A DNA stretch of 64,000 bases from Diaphorobacter sp. HDW4A (lineage in GTDB: Bacteria > Pseudomonadota > Gammaproteobacteria > Burkholderiales > Burkholderiaceae_C). How positions within the stretch are numbered: position 1 is the first letter of the stretch; every line of letters begins with the position of its first letter. The position numbers and the translations under genes are program-made. The stretch is from assembly GCF_011305995.1 (NCBI RefSeq), contig NZ_CP049910.1, forward strand, positions 248,001-312,000, given 5' to 3'. The notes under the pieces were generated by a model that saw only the letters and a list, made by a program, of their open reading frames with translations, searched no databases and was not told the origin of the DNA. Positions 18,850 through 28,508 of this stretch are shown here, piece by piece.

Positions 18850-18893
18850 CTTGTCCGCGTCTTTGCAATTCAAATACTTGTCGTTTCCCGTTG

Positions 18894-20702
18894 ATGAACC
18901 ACATCAGAAATTTTTCGATCATTGCCCACATCGACCATGGCAAATCCACGCTCGCTGACCGATTGATCCAGCGTTGTGGAGGCCTTGCAGAACGTGAGAT
19001 GGAAGCCCAGGTGCTGGACTCGATGGACATCGAGAAAGAGCGTGGGATAACCATCAAGGCACAGACCGCTGCACTTCAGTACAAGGCCAAAGATGGCCAG
19101 ATCTACAACCTCAATCTGATCGATACGCCCGGTCACGTTGACTTCTCATATGAAGTGTCGCGTTCGCTGTCTGCCTGCGAAGGCGCACTGCTTGTTGTCG
19201 ACGCTTCGCAAGGCGTTGAAGCACAGACTGTGGCGAACTGCTACACCGCGCTGGAGCTCGGCGTGGAAGTGGTGCCGGTGCTCAACAAGATGGATCTGCC
19301 CAACGCTGATCCGGACAACGCGAAGATGGAAGTCGAAGACGTGATCGGCATCGACGCGACGGATGCGATTCCCTGCTCGGCCAAGACTGGCATGGGCATC
19401 GACGAAATTCTCGAAGCCGTTGTCGCCAAGATTCCTTCGCCAAAAGGCAACCCCGATGCGCCGCTGCGCGCGATGATCATCGACAGCTGGTTCGACAGCT
19501 ACGTTGGCGTCGTGATGCTCGTGCGCGTGGTGGATGGTGAGCTCAAGAAGGGCGAGCGCTTCAAGATGATGGCGACCAACGCCGCCTACGAAGCCAACAA
19601 CCTCGGCGTGTTCACACCGGCGACCTTGCCGCGCGATTCGCTCAAGGCGGGCGAGGTGGGTTTCATCATCGCTGGCATTAAGGAATTGAAGGCTGCGAAG
19701 GTGGGCGACACCATCACGCTGGAAAAGAAGCTGCCCAACAATCTGGGCCCAGCCGCTTCAGCGCTGCCGGGTTTCAAGGAAATCCAGCCGCAAGTATTCG
19801 CAGGTCTCTATCCGACCGAAGCCAATCAATATGACGCGCTGCGTGATGCGCTGGAAAAGCTCCAGCTCAACGATGCGTCGCTGCGTTTCGAGCCCGAAGT
19901 TTCCCAGGCGTTGGGCTTTGGTTTCCGCTGCGGCTTCCTTGGGTTGCTGCACATGGAAATCGTGCAGGAACGCCTTGAGCGCGAGTTCGATCAGGATCTG
20001 ATCACTACCGCGCCAAGCGTGGTGTATGAAGTGGTCAAGGGCGATGGCGAAGTCATCATGGTGGAAAACCCATCGAAGATGCCGGAGCAGGGTCGCATGC
20101 AGGAAATCCGCGAGCCCATCGTGACCGTGCATCTGTACATGCCGCAGGAGTACGTCGGCCCGGTGATGACACTGGCCAACCAGAAGCGTGGCGTGCAAAT
20201 GAACATGGCCTACCACGGCCGCCAGGTGATGCTCACCTATGAGTTGCCGCTGGGCGAAATCGTGCTGGACTTCTTCGACAAGCTCAAATCGGTTTCGCGT
20301 GGCTACGCGTCGATGGATTACGAGTTCAAGGAGTACCGTGCGTCTGATGTGGTGAAGGTCGACATTCTGCTGAACGGCGAGAAGGTCGATGCGCTGTCGA
20401 TCATCGTCCACCGCACACAGGCCACCTACCGTGGTCGCGCGGTGGCCGCGAAGATGCGCGAGATCATCAGCCGTCAGATGTTCGACGTGGCGATCCAGGC
20501 TGCCATCGGCGCCAACATCATCGCGCGCGAGACCATCAAGGCACTGCGCAAGAACGTGCTGGCAAAATGCTACGGTGGTGACATCACCCGCAAGCGCAAG
20601 CTGCTCGAAAAGCAGAAGGCCGGCAAGAAGCGCATGAAGCAGATTGGCTCGGTCGAAGTACCGCAGGAAGCGTTCCTCGCTATTTTGCAAGTCGAAGATT
20701 GA
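18894..20702 (+). CDS. lepA: Elongation factor 4 (LepA)
   Basis: LepA is a ribosome-associated translational GTPase implicated in back-translocation and in initiation or assembly. The 602-residue protein has G1 AHIDHGKST (residues 11-19), G2 ITIKAQT, G3 DTPGH, G4 NKMDL and the EF-G-like domains II, III and V, plus the LepA-specific C-terminal domain (about 490-602). ATG 18894 is preferred over TTG 18891. lepB follows after 34 bp, the usual lepA-lepB pair. Confidence 0.97.
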   Translation: MNHIRNFSIIAHIDHGKSTLADRLIQRCGGLAEREMEAQVLDSMDIEKERGITIKAQTAALQYKAKDGQIYNLNLIDTPGHVDFSYEVSRSLSACEGALLVVDASQGVEAQTVANCYTALELGVEVVPVLNKMDLPNADPDNAKMEVEDVIGIDATDAIPCSAKTGMGIDEILEAVVAKIPSPKGNPDAPLRAMIIDSWFDSYVGVVMLVRVVDGELKKGERFKMMATNAAYEANNLGVFTPATLPRDSLKAGEVGFIIAGIKELKAAKVGDTITLEKKLPNNLGPAASALPGFKEIQPQVFAGLYPTEANQYDALRDALEKLQLNDASLRFEPEVSQALGFGFRCGFLGLLHMEIVQERLEREFDQDLITTAPSVVYEVVKGDGEVIMVENPSKMPEQGRMQEIREPIVTVHLYMPQEYVGPVMTLANQKRGVQMNMAYHGRQVMLTYELPLGEIVLDFFDKLKSVSRGYASMDYEFKEYRASDVVKVDILLNGEKVDALSIIVHRTQATYRGRAVAAKMREIISRQMFDVAIQAAIGANIIARETIKALRKNVLAKCYGGDITRKRKLLEKQKAGKKRMKQIGSVEVPQEAFLAILQVED

Positions 20703-20736
20703 AGAAGACGATTCAGGAAGAAGAAGGCATCTGCCC

Positions 20737-21705
20737 ATGCAAGTTTTGACATCTTTGATCCTCGCAGCCTTTGTGGGCTACATCGGTGCCTGGTACGTGG
20801 GGGCGATCGAGGGCAATTTCGCGCTGCTCCTGCTGCTCGCCACTGTGGTGACGGGCGTCTACTGGGTGGCCGAGCGCTTTTACTTTCTGCCGCGTCGCAG
20901 GAAGGCGGCCGAGGTGTTCGCCGCATCCACTTCGCAGCGCCGCGAAGAGCTCGAGCGCATGGGCATTCGCCCCGATGGCGCGGATGACCTGCAGGCGACG
21001 CAGCAGAAACTGATCATGCAGCCTTGGTGGCTGGACTGGACTGCTGGTTTGTTCCCGGTGATCCTCGTAGTGTTCCTGCTGCGCTCCTTTCTCTTCGAGC
21101 CATTCAAGATTCCGTCGGGTTCCATGTATCCGACACTCTGGGTGGGCGATCTGATTCTCGTGAACAAGTTCACCTATGGTCTGCGTCTGCCGGTGGCCAA
21201 CACCCGCGTCACCGAGGGCAACAAGCCAAAGCCGGGCGATGTGATCGTGTTCCGTTATCCACCGCAGCCAAGCGTGGACTACATCAAGCGCGTGATCGGC
21301 ACACCCGGCGATACGGTCGCGTATCTGAACAAGCGCCTGACCATCAATGGCAAGCCCGTGCCCACATCGGCGCTCCCTGACTTTTTTGAAGAGGACGCCA
21401 TGCGTTACTTCAGCCAGTTTCAGGAAAAGATCGGCGAGAAGACGCACAACGTGCTGAACAACAAGGACGTGCCCGCCTTCGTGCAAGGCGCCAGCAATTT
21501 CGCGCACCGAGACCTGTGCAATTACAGTGTCGAGGGCGTGACCTGCAAGGTGCCCGAAGGCCAGTACTTCGTGATGGGCGACAACCGCGATAATTCGCTG
21601 GATTCGCGTTATTGGGGCTTCGTGCCGGAAGGCAATATCGTCGGCCGGGCCTTCTTCATCTGGATGAATTTCGGTAATTTCAAGCGCATCGGTTCGTTCA
21701 ACTGA
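20737..21705 (+). CDS. lepB: Signal peptidase I
   Basis: LepB removes signal peptides from exported proteins at the outer face of the inner membrane. The 322-residue protein has membrane segments near residues 2-22, 28-46 and 103-118. The catalytic Ser129 lies in IPSGSMYPTL and the general base Lys184 in DYIKRVIGTPGD. The C-terminal GDNRDNSLDSRYWG box is complete. ATG 20737 gives the expected N-terminus; the longer frame back to 20644 only overlaps lepA. Confidence 0.96.
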   Translation: MQVLTSLILAAFVGYIGAWYVGAIEGNFALLLLLATVVTGVYWVAERFYFLPRRRKAAEVFAASTSQRREELERMGIRPDGADDLQATQQKLIMQPWWLDWTAGLFPVILVVFLLRSFLFEPFKIPSGSMYPTLWVGDLILVNKFTYGLRLPVANTRVTEGNKPKPGDVIVFRYPPQPSVDYIKRVIGTPGDTVAYLNKRLTINGKPVPTSALPDFFEEDAMRYFSQFQEKIGEKTHNVLNNKDVPAFVQGASNFAHRDLCNYSVEGVTCKVPEGQYFVMGDNRDNSLDSRYWGFVPEGNIVGRAFFIWMNFGNFKRIGSFN

Positions 21706-21754
21706 TTTTCTGGATCAACGCTTTCACATTTCAATTCAAGAGGGAAACACAGAT

Positions 21755-22126
21755 ATGGCAATGCACCGCATCTCCGCACCACGTTCGCGTCAGCGTGGGC
21801 TATCGTTTGTCAGTCTGGTGTTTCTTCTGGTGGTGTTTGTGTCCATTGGTTATGTAGTAACAAAATCATTGCCGGTTTTTCTAGAGTGGCAGTCGATCAA
21901 CAAGGCCGTAAAAAAGGCTGCGGCTGCGGGTACAACGGTTGCAGATGTGCGTTCTGCTTATCAACGATCAGCGGATATCGACAATATTACTTCTGTTAGC
22001 TCGTCAGATTTGGAAATCACTAAAGAGAATGAAAAAGTAGTTGTTTCTTATGATTACTCTCGTGAAGTTCCGTTGTATGGGCCCGCATACTTGCTTTATA
22101 AATTCCAAGGCTCTTCGAACAAGTAG
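21755..22126 (+). CDS. DUF4845 membrane protein
   Basis: This 123-residue protein has a basic N-terminus, one membrane helix (about residues 17-37) and a short soluble domain with pilin-like length. It fits the DUF4845 family, which is usually encoded between lepB and rnc in beta- and gammaproteobacteria; its function is not known. The gene is markedly richer in A and T than both neighbours, with many third-position A/T codons. AGAGGGAAA precedes the ATG. Its TAG stop overlaps the GTG start of rnc by one base. Confidence 0.82.
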   Translation: MAMHRISAPRSRQRGLSFVSLVFLLVVFVSIGYVVTKSLPVFLEWQSINKAVKKAAAAGTTVADVRSAYQRSADIDNITSVSSSDLEITKENEKVVVSYDYSREVPLYGPAYLLYKFQGSSNK

Positions 22127-22812
22127 TGTTATCAACTGAACTTCAAGCTCTGCAGGATCGTCTGCAGCATTCCTTCAAGACCCCCGCACTGTTGCAGCGC
22201 GCGGTCACGCATCGCAGTTTTACCGCAGATCACAACGAACGCCTCGAGTTTCTCGGCGATTCGGTGCTGAGTCTGGCGGTCTCCACCATGCTGTATCAGC
22301 GCCTTCGGGATCTTCCCGAAGGTGATCTTTCGCGCATGCGTGCGAATCTGGTCAAGCAGGATTCCCTTCACCGCATCGCGATGCGTTTGAAACTCTCGGA
22401 CGTGTTGCGTCTGGGCGAAGGGGAATCCAAATCCGGCGGCAAACTGCGCCCCTCGATTCTGGCCGATGCGGTGGAAGCGCTGATCGGCGCGGTCTACCTC
22501 GATGCCGATTTCGAGACTGCGCAGGCGCTGGTGCATCGCTTTTTCGAGGGTGTTGACCTGAGCCCCGAAAAGCAGGCCGCCGCCAAGGATTCCAAGACCG
22601 CCTTGCAGGAGTGGCTGCAGGGTCGCAAAATGCATCTGCCTCAGTACCGCGTAGTGGGAACGGCGGGCGCTGCACACAATCAGATCTTCGACGTCGAAGG
22701 TCACATTGTGGAACTCGGTCTGATCGAACACGGAAAGGGCGGATCACGCCGCGCGGCTGAACAGGCTGCTGCAGGTGCTCTGCTTGCCAAACTGAAAGCA
22801 AAACACGCATGA
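22126..22812 (+). CDS. rnc: Ribonuclease III
   Basis: RNase III cuts double-stranded RNA, processing rRNA and regulating mRNAs. The 228-residue protein has the catalytic signature [13 protein letters not shown] (residues 37-49), the second acidic cluster [14 protein letters not shown], and a C-terminal double-stranded-RNA-binding domain (about 155-225). The start is GTG 22126, overlapping the preceding stop, so translation is coupled. era starts within the last codons. Confidence 0.96.
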   Translation: MLSTELQALQDRLQHSFKTPALLQRAVTHRSFTADHNERLEFLGDSVLSLAVSTMLYQRLRDLPEGDLSRMRANLVKQDSLHRIAMRLKLSDVLRLGEGESKSGGKLRPSILADAVEALIGAVYLDADFETAQALVHRFFEGVDLSPEKQAAAKDSKTALQEWLQGRKMHLPQYRVVGTAGAAHNQIFDVEGHIVELGLIEHGKGGSRRAAEQAAAGALLAKLKAKHA

Positions 22813-23861
22813 CGAATGCATCAAAACCTCCGGCGCCCAAGGGCTCGGAATCTCCCGCCGACGGGCTGAATCCCGATCTGGACGCCATGCTGGCGGGCGC
22901 CAAGCCCGGCGCGGTCCCGGCCCTTTCGGCAGCTTCCGCCGCTCCCGCCGCGCCAGTGGACACCACAGGCCAGCGCTGCGGCCTGATCGCCATCGTCGGC
23001 AAGCCCAACGTGGGCAAGTCCACGCTGATGAACGCGCTGGTCGGCCAGAAGGTGTCGATCACCTCGCGCAAGGCGCAGACCACGCGCCACCGCATCACCG
23101 GCATCCGCACCAAGGACAGCACTCAGTTCGTCTTCGTCGACACGCCGGGCTTCCAGACCCGTCACAGCACGGCGCTCAACAAGTCGCTCAACAAGACCGT
23201 GATGGGTGCGATTGGCGACGTGGACCTGATCCTGTTCGTGGTCGAAGCTGGCAGCTTCACGCTGGCCGATGCCAAGGTGCTGAGCCTGTTCAAGCCCGGC
23301 ATTCCCACGCTGCTCGTCGCGAACAAGCTCGACACCGTGCACCGCCGCGCTGAAATCGCGCCTTGGCTGCGTGACATGCAGGAGCGCCATCCGTTTGCGG
23401 AATTCGTGCCGATGTCGGCCAAGAACAAGGGCGACATCGAGCGCCTGTTCGGCATCGTCGGCAAATACCTGCCCGAGCAGCCCTGGTGGTACGCCGAAGA
23501 CGAGCTCACCGATCGCAGCGAGAAGTTCCTCGCGTCCGAGACCGTGCGCGAGAAGCTGTTCCGCTTCACCGGCGACGAGCTGCCCTATACCTCGACGGTC
23601 GTCATCGACAAGTTCGAGGAAGAAAAGAGCAAGCAGCACAAGCGCTTCATGAAGATCGCTGTGACCATCGTGGTCGAACGAGATGGTCACAAGGCCATGG
23701 TGATCGGCGAGGGCGGTGAACGCTTGAAGCGCATCAGCACCGAAGCGCGGCAGGAGCTGGAAAAGCTCATGGACGCCAAGGTCTTCCTTGAAGTCTGGGT
23801 GAAGGTTCGCTCCGGCTGGGCTGACGACGAAGCGCGCGTGCGCTCGTTCGGCTACGAATAA
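22809..23861 (+). CDS. era: GTPase Era
   Basis: Era is the essential GTPase that binds the 3' end of 16S rRNA during 30S assembly. G1 is GKPNVGKST (about residues 63-71), with DTPG, NKLD and a C-terminal KH domain (about 265-340, [13 protein letters not shown]). At 350 residues it is longer than the roughly 300-residue E. coli protein because of an Ala/Pro-rich N-terminal tail of about 55 residues. The ATG overlaps the rnc stop by 4 bp, so the full tail is probably translated. Confidence 0.96.
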   Translation: MTNASKPPAPKGSESPADGLNPDLDAMLAGAKPGAVPALSAASAAPAAPVDTTGQRCGLIAIVGKPNVGKSTLMNALVGQKVSITSRKAQTTRHRITGIRTKDSTQFVFVDTPGFQTRHSTALNKSLNKTVMGAIGDVDLILFVVEAGSFTLADAKVLSLFKPGIPTLLVANKLDTVHRRAEIAPWLRDMQERHPFAEFVPMSAKNKGDIERLFGIVGKYLPEQPWWYAEDELTDRSEKFLASETVREKLFRFTGDELPYTSTVVIDKFEEEKSKQHKRFMKIAVTIVVERDGHKAMVIGEGGERLKRISTEARQELEKLMDAKVFLEVWVKVRSGWADDEARVRSFGYE

Positions 23862-23900
23862 AGCCAAGGTTCAGGTTCAGGCAACCATTCCGAAGGGGTC

Positions 23901-24671
23901 ATGGCGACCAAGCGCATCAGTGATGAACCGGCGTTCATTCTCCATCAATACGACTGGAGCGAATCGAGCCTCATTCTGGAGACCTTTACGCGCCGCTACG
24001 GGCGCGTGGCGCTGGTGGCCAAGGGCGCGAAGAAGCCGACCTCCAACTTTCGCCCTGTGCTGCTGCCGCTGCAGCCGCTTCGGGTGAGCTATGGCATCTC
24101 AGGCGAGGGCCATGGCGATATCCATGCGCTCAAATCTGCAGAATGGGTCGGCGGCCACATCATGCCCTCGGGCGATGCGCTGCTCTCGGGCCTCTATCTC
24201 AACGAACTGCTGATGCGGCTACTGGCGCGCGAAGACACGCATGTGCCGCTGTTCGACATCTACGCGGGCGTGGTGCGCGTGCTGGCCAGTGAGCATGGCG
24301 ATGCACTCGAGCCCGTGCTGCGCAGCTTCGAGCTGGTGCTGCTGCGCGAGATCGGCCTGCTGCCCGATCTGCATGTGGAAACCGCCACGCTTTCGCCGCT
24401 CGAGCCGAATGCCCGCTATGCGCTGGTCGCGGAGGGCGGGCTGCGCAGGGCCGCATCGGGCGAGCGATTTTCGCTGTCTGGCGCACATTGGTGCGCACTG
24501 CACGATGCGCTCGCTGACAATACGACGAGTTTCACCACGACCCTGCGTGTGCTCATTGGCGCAGGTCTGGCCAGCGAACTCAAATCCCAATTGCGCGCGC
24601 TTCTGCAATACCATTGCGGTAGCCAGTTGCTGCGCACCCGCCAGCTCATGATGGATCTGCAATCGTTATGA
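23901..24671 (+). CDS. recO: DNA repair protein RecO
   Basis: RecO anneals complementary strands and loads RecA with RecR during gap repair. The 256-residue protein has the N-terminal OB fold ([21 protein letters not shown], about residues 11-31, and VAKGAKKP) and an alpha-helical C-terminal domain. The four-Cys zinc site of some RecO proteins is absent. It follows era, as in many proteobacteria, and its stop overlaps the pdxJ start by 4 bp. Confidence 0.93.
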   Translation: MATKRISDEPAFILHQYDWSESSLILETFTRRYGRVALVAKGAKKPTSNFRPVLLPLQPLRVSYGISGEGHGDIHALKSAEWVGGHIMPSGDALLSGLYLNELLMRLLAREDTHVPLFDIYAGVVRVLASEHGDALEPVLRSFELVLLREIGLLPDLHVETATLSPLEPNARYALVAEGGLRRAASGERFSLSGAHWCALHDALADNTTSFTTTLRVLIGAGLASELKSQLRALLQYHCGSQLLRTRQLMMDLQSL

Positions 24672-25438
24672 CGACATCACATTCTTCCCGCACCGCCTTG
24701 TCGGTCAACATCAACAAGGTCGCACTGGTGCGCAACACGCGGCATCTGGGCATTCCCAGCGTGACGCGCGCGTCGCAGTTGTGCCTCGAAGCGGGCGCGC
24801 AGGGCATCACGATTCACCCACGCCCGGACGAACGCCACATCCGCGCGAGCGATGTGTATGAGCTGGCCGAGCTCATGAAGCAGTGGCCGAGAGCGGAGTT
24901 CAACATCGAGGGCAACCCCACGCAGAACCTCATGGAGTTCATCCGCCAGACGCGTCCGCACCAGGCGACCTTCGTGCCAGACAGTGAGGAGCAGTTCACC
25001 AGCGACCACGGCTGGACCTTCCCGCAGGATGCCGAGCGACTCAAGCCGCTGATTGACGAATGCCGTGCACTTGGCGTGCGCGTGAGCCTGTTCATGGACC
25101 CGGTGCCTGAACAGATGGCCGCAGCCAAGGCCGTGGGCGCTGATCGCGTCGAGCTCTATACCGAGCCTTATGCTGCTGGCTGGGCCACGCCGGACAAGGA
25201 ACAGCAACTGCTGACCTATGCCGCAGCAGCTCAGGCCGCGCTCGATGCGGGGCTCGGCATCAACGCCGGACACGATCTGAACCGCGACAACCTGCCCGAA
25301 TTCGTCGCGCGTGTGCCGGGCCTGCTCGAAGTCTCCATTGGCCATGCGCTGATCGCCGATGCGCTCGAACTCGGATACGCCGAAACGGTGCGCGCCTATC
25401 AGGGCTGCATCGACGCCGGCATGGCGGCCAGAAAATGA
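24668..25438 (+). CDS. pdxJ: Pyridoxine 5'-phosphate synthase
   Basis: PdxJ condenses 1-deoxyxylulose 5-phosphate with 3-amino-2-oxopropyl phosphate to pyridoxine 5'-phosphate, the last ring-forming step of vitamin B6 synthesis. The 256-residue TIM-barrel protein shows [34 protein letters not shown] and the C-terminal [12 protein letters not shown] with SIGHALI. It is overlapped by 4 bp on both sides (recO and acpS), so the three are translationally coupled. Confidence 0.96.
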   Translation: MTTSHSSRTALSVNINKVALVRNTRHLGIPSVTRASQLCLEAGAQGITIHPRPDERHIRASDVYELAELMKQWPRAEFNIEGNPTQNLMEFIRQTRPHQATFVPDSEEQFTSDHGWTFPQDAERLKPLIDECRALGVRVSLFMDPVPEQMAAAKAVGADRVELYTEPYAAGWATPDKEQQLLTYAAAAQAALDAGLGINAGHDLNRDNLPEFVARVPGLLEVSIGHALIADALELGYAETVRAYQGCIDAGMAARK

Positions 25439-25839
25439 TCTACGGAATCGGCACCGACATCTGCGACGTGCGCCGCATTCGTGCGAGCCTCGAGCGCAAT
25501 GGCGACCGGTTCGCCGAAAAGGTGCTGTCGCAAGCCGAACTGGCGACTTGGCGAGCGCGCTCTGAGCGCTGGCCCGAGCGCGGTATCCGCTATCTCGCCA
25601 CGCGCTTTTCCGCCAAGGAGGCCTTCAGCAAGGCCATCGGCCTCGGCATGCGCATGCCGATGACGTGGCGCCATTGCGAAATTTCCAAGCTGCCGAGCGG
25701 CCAGCCGGTGATCGTGCTGCATGGCGAGCTCAAGACCTGGTTTGAAGCCAAGGGTCTCGCCGCGCACATCACCGTGACCGACGAAACCGACTATGCGGCG
25801 AGCTTCTGCGTCGTCGAGCATCTGCCGCCATCGACCTGA
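25435..25839 (+). CDS. acpS: Holo-ACP synthase
   Basis: AcpS transfers 4'-phosphopantetheine from CoA to the serine of ACP. The 134-residue protein has the metal-binding [12 protein letters not shown] (residues 4-15) and the catalytic [12 protein letters not shown] motif. The target AcpP is encoded at 12103-12342. The start overlaps pdxJ by 4 bp, the common recO-pdxJ-acpS order. Confidence 0.96.
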   Translation: MIYGIGTDICDVRRIRASLERNGDRFAEKVLSQAELATWRARSERWPERGIRYLATRFSAKEAFSKAIGLGMRMPMTWRHCEISKLPSGQPVIVLHGELKTWFEAKGLAAHITVTDETDYAASFCVVEHLPPST

Positions 25840-25864
25840 ATCGCGCCCCTTTGAGAAATACCCC

Positions 25865-26977
25865 ATGAGCCGTAGCCAGACCCCCTCCGCCATCCACGCT
25901 CCGCTGATCATCGACGTCGCTGGCAAGCAGCTCACCGACGTGGATCGCAAGCGCCTCGCGCATCCGCTGGTCGGCGGCATGATTCTCTTCACCCGCAACT
26001 GGGACAGCCGCAATCAGCTACTGCAGTTGTGCGCCGACATCAAGGCTGTGCGGCCCGATCTGCTGATCTCCGTGGACCATGAAGGCGGCCGCGTGCAGCG
26101 CTTCAAGACCGATGGCTTCACGCACATCCCCGCGATGCGCGCGTTCGGCGAAATGTGGATGGACGACGGCAAGGGCAGCAAGCACCGCGAAGGCTCTGGC
26201 GCCATGCGTGCGATGGATGCCGCAACGGCTGCGGGCTATGTGCTCGGCAGCGAGCTGCGTTCCTGCGGCGTGGATTTCAGCTTCACGCCGGTGCTCGATC
26301 TCGACTGGGGCGAGAGCGGTGTGATCGGCGACCGCAGCTTCCATCGTGACCCACGCGTGGTGGCGACGCTCGCCCGCAGTCTCATGCATGGACTGCTGCA
26401 ATCGGGCATGTCCAACTGCGGCAAGCATTTCCCCGGCCATGGCTTTGTCAAGGCCGATTCGCATGTGGACATCCCCGTCGACGCCCGCACGCTCAAGGCG
26501 ATTCTGGCCGACGATGCGGCGCCGTACCTATGGCTCTCCAGTGTTCTCACGGCCGTGATGCCCGCGCACGTGATCTATTCAAAGGTCGATGCGCGGCCAG
26601 CCGGTTTCTCCGGCAAATGGTTGCAAGACATTCTGCGTGGTCAGTTGCGATATGACGGTGCGATCTTCAGCGACGACCTGAGCATGGAAGCCGCGCGCCG
26701 CATCAACGGCAGTGTGCTGAGTTACGCAGAAGCCGCCTGCGCCGCACTCAACGCTGGTTGTGACATGGTGCTGCTCTGCAACCAGAGCGTGGGCGACGGT
26801 AAGCTGGTGGATGATTTCCTGTCCGACATGGACAAGGCGCTCGCCAAAGGCCAGTGGAAGTCAGACAAAAACAGCGAGGCGCGCCGCGTGGCGCTGCTGC
26901 CCGAAACGCTGCCTCAGCCGTGGGATGAGCTCATGATCCAGCCCGCCTACATGCACGCGCTGGATTTGCTTCCCTGA
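25865..26977 (+). CDS. nagZ: Beta-N-acetylhexosaminidase NagZ
   Basis: NagZ removes GlcNAc from anhydromuropeptides in the cytoplasmic recycling of peptidoglycan. The 370-residue glycoside hydrolase family 3 enzyme has VDHEGGRVQRF, the flexible-loop motif KHFPGHG with the catalytic histidine, and FSDDLSM with the nucleophilic aspartate. There is no signal peptide. ATG 25865 is chosen because the longer frame overlaps acpS. Its 3' end overlaps the convergent LysR gene by 31 bp. Confidence 0.96.
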   Translation: MSRSQTPSAIHAPLIIDVAGKQLTDVDRKRLAHPLVGGMILFTRNWDSRNQLLQLCADIKAVRPDLLISVDHEGGRVQRFKTDGFTHIPAMRAFGEMWMDDGKGSKHREGSGAMRAMDAATAAGYVLGSELRSCGVDFSFTPVLDLDWGESGVIGDRSFHRDPRVVATLARSLMHGLLQSGMSNCGKHFPGHGFVKADSHVDIPVDARTLKAILADDAAPYLWLSSVLTAVMPAHVIYSKVDARPAGFSGKWLQDILRGQLRYDGAIFSDDLSMEAARRINGSVLSYAEAACAALNAGCDMVLLCNQSVGDGKLVDDFLSDMDKALAKGQWKSDKNSEARRVALLPETLPQPWDELMIQPAYMHALDLLP

Positions 26978-27900
26978 TCCTTGGCTTCTTGTTCGATCCA
27001 CGCGATGAAACGCACGAGTGCGTCGGCCGAACCGGCATCGCCGCTACCTTTGGAACGTGACTCCGCGAACTTCACCAGCCAGTAGCTGAATGGGCTGAGA
27101 CCAACGTCCATCGCGCCGATGGCCGCCAGCCGTCCGTCCAGCAGCATAGGCGTAATGAGTTCATGGCGACCGATGGCGATACCTTGCCCTGCCATCGCCG
27201 CCTGAATCACCTGATCGTATTGGTTGTAGTGCTGCATGCGCTGATCGCGTGGCAGCTCGATACTCCGTGCGGCACACCAGCCATGCCAATGCAGCCACGG
27301 GCGCCCGGGGAGGTCAAACTCAAGCAGCACCTGCTTGGTGAGCTGTCCCGGCGTGTTGAGGCGCTGTACCTTGAGTGAGGGATGGGCCACCGGCACCAGC
27401 GTCTCGCCGAACAGGCGCAGCGCGCCTTTGGGTACATCGCGCAGCGTGCAGTAACGGATGGCCAGATCGATGCCCGGCGTGTTCATGCTCACAATTTTGG
27501 TGCCTGCGGCCACGCGCACATCCACATCGGGGCATTGCTGTTGAAAACGGATCAGGCGCGGCAGTAGCCACAGCGCGGTGAAGCCGATGCTCGCCGTGAT
27601 CTTGACGGTCTTGCGCTGCTGTTTCGCATCCAGCATTTCCAGCACGTCCTGCAGTTGTCGCAGGCTGTTGTCCGCACTTTGGAACAACCGTTCGCCAGCG
27701 GGCGTGAACTGAATGCTCCGATGGCCACGCACCAGCAGCGACGCACCGATGGCCTCCTTGAGATGGCGAACCTGGCGGCTGACGGCCGATTGCGTCACGA
27801 ACAGATCCTCGGCCGCCTGCGTGATGCTCATGCGCCGACCGACGGCGACGAAGCTGCGGGTCAGATCCAGAGACGGGATGGTGGGAAGTGGTTCCGGTAC
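26947..27900 (-). CDS. LysR family regulator without a normal start codon
   Basis: The protein has a complete LysR architecture: an N-terminal helix-turn-helix (SFVAVGRRMSITQAAEDLF, VTQSAVSRQVRHLKE) and a substrate-binding domain of about 200 residues. Family members start a few residues before PSLDL, which is at 27876 here. No ATG, GTG or TTG exists in this frame between that point and ATG 28056, which would add about 60 residues of antisense hydrolase sequence. The upstream DNA is an alpha/beta-hydrolase remnant, so a deletion has probably removed the original start and promoter. The upper coordinate given is approximate. It may be expressed from the remote ATG, from a rare codon such as ATC 27879, or not at all. 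Confidence 0.75.
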   Translation of the reverse strand, partial: VPEPLPTIPSLDLTRSFVAVGRRMSITQAAEDLFVTQSAVSRQVRHLKEAIGASLLVRGHRSIQFTPAGERLFQSADNSLRQLQDVLEMLDAKQQRKTVKITASIGFTALWLLPRLIRFQQQCPDVDVRVAAGTKIVSMNTPGIDLAIRYCTLRDVPKGALRLFGETLVPVAHPSLKVQRLNTPGQLTKQVLLEFDLPGRPWLHWHGWCAARSIELPRDQRMQHYNQYDQVIQAAMAGQGIAIGRHELITPMLLDGRLAAIGAMDVGLSPFSYWLVKFAESRSKGSGDAGSADALVRFIAWIEQEAKDQGSKSSACM

Positions 27901-28428
27901 AGCGTTCGCGCATGTGGTGGAAGTGGCAGGTCGTGATGCCGTTGCTGAGCGCCGCTCTGGGCTACTTTCCCGGAAAGCGGCTGGGATGGCTTGAAGACAC
28001 GCCCAGTGGTGTCGTGCATGACTGGACGCAGCGCATGCGTCGCCTCGAGGATGCATGGGGGCGCACCCGTCCTTTGGCCCGGCTGGACGAGCGCAAGCAG
28101 TTGGTGCAACGCTGTGCGCGCATGCGTTCGCCGATGCTCGCCATCGGAATGGAGGACGATGCCTTCGGCACACGCGAGGCACTGGAGCGGTTGCTGGGCT
28201 ACTTCCCGTTTGCCGAGCGAACACATATCCGTGTTGCGCCCACCGCGTTGGGTGTGGAGGGCATAGGACACTTCGCATTCTTTCACGACCGTTTCGAGTG
28301 CAGCCTTTGGCAGTTGGCAGTTGGCACTGGGGTGGCTGCAGTCAGGCGAGATGAACGAGGCGATGTCCGGCGCCGCGCCCCACAGGCAGCTCCATGCCCT
28401 GCGCTGTCCATCGCTGGACGCATATTGA
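27891..28428 (+). pseudogene. Alpha/beta hydrolase remnant, 5'-truncated and frameshifted
   Basis: The plus-strand frame encodes the C-terminal half of an alpha/beta hydrolase: WWKWQVVMPLLSAALGYFPG, SGVVHDW, a helical cap, and the catalytic-His region GIGHFAFF. The N-terminal half with the nucleophile elbow is missing, because the sequence to the left belongs to the LysR gene. Near the end, a third TTGGCAG-type 7-mer shifts the frame. Removing one 7-mer restores LWQLALGWLQSGE and a stop at 28426-28428. Both lesions argue that it is not functional. The left edge is approximate. Confidence 0.72.
28307..28327 (+). repeat. Three tandem 7-mers causing a frameshift
   Basis: TTGGCAG (28307-28313), TTGGCAG (28314-28320) and TTGGCAC (28321-28327) lie head to tail inside the hydrolase remnant. 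Deleting one unit restores a typical hydrolase C-terminus, so one copy looks like a replication-slippage duplication. Confidence 0.7.
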
Positions 28429-28508
28429 AAGAAAGCGGTTTAAGCTTCGCCTCAGACTGCCGCGCCATGATGTGCGCAGGGCAAGAATCCACACCACAAA
28501 AGGTCGCC

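Larger units (their letters stand above)
18457..18893. other. AT-richer intergenic region before lepA
   Basis: This 437-bp gap between the mucD terminator and lepA has no credible ORF. It is noticeably AT-richer than its surroundings, especially 18541-18710. It contains the 10-bp palindrome TTCTATAGAA (18545-18554), two exact DnaA-box matches, an extended -10 element at 18674-18682, a 7-bp GC-rich hairpin at 18708-18727 and a strong terminator at 18819-18849. These are listed separately where useful. Confidence 0.6.

Noticed and set aside
27888..28508. N-terminal extension of the ABC transporter by 207 residues
   Set aside because: The extension is the alpha/beta-hydrolase remnant that happens to be in frame after the 7-bp slippage. 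The transporter's conserved start is at 28509.
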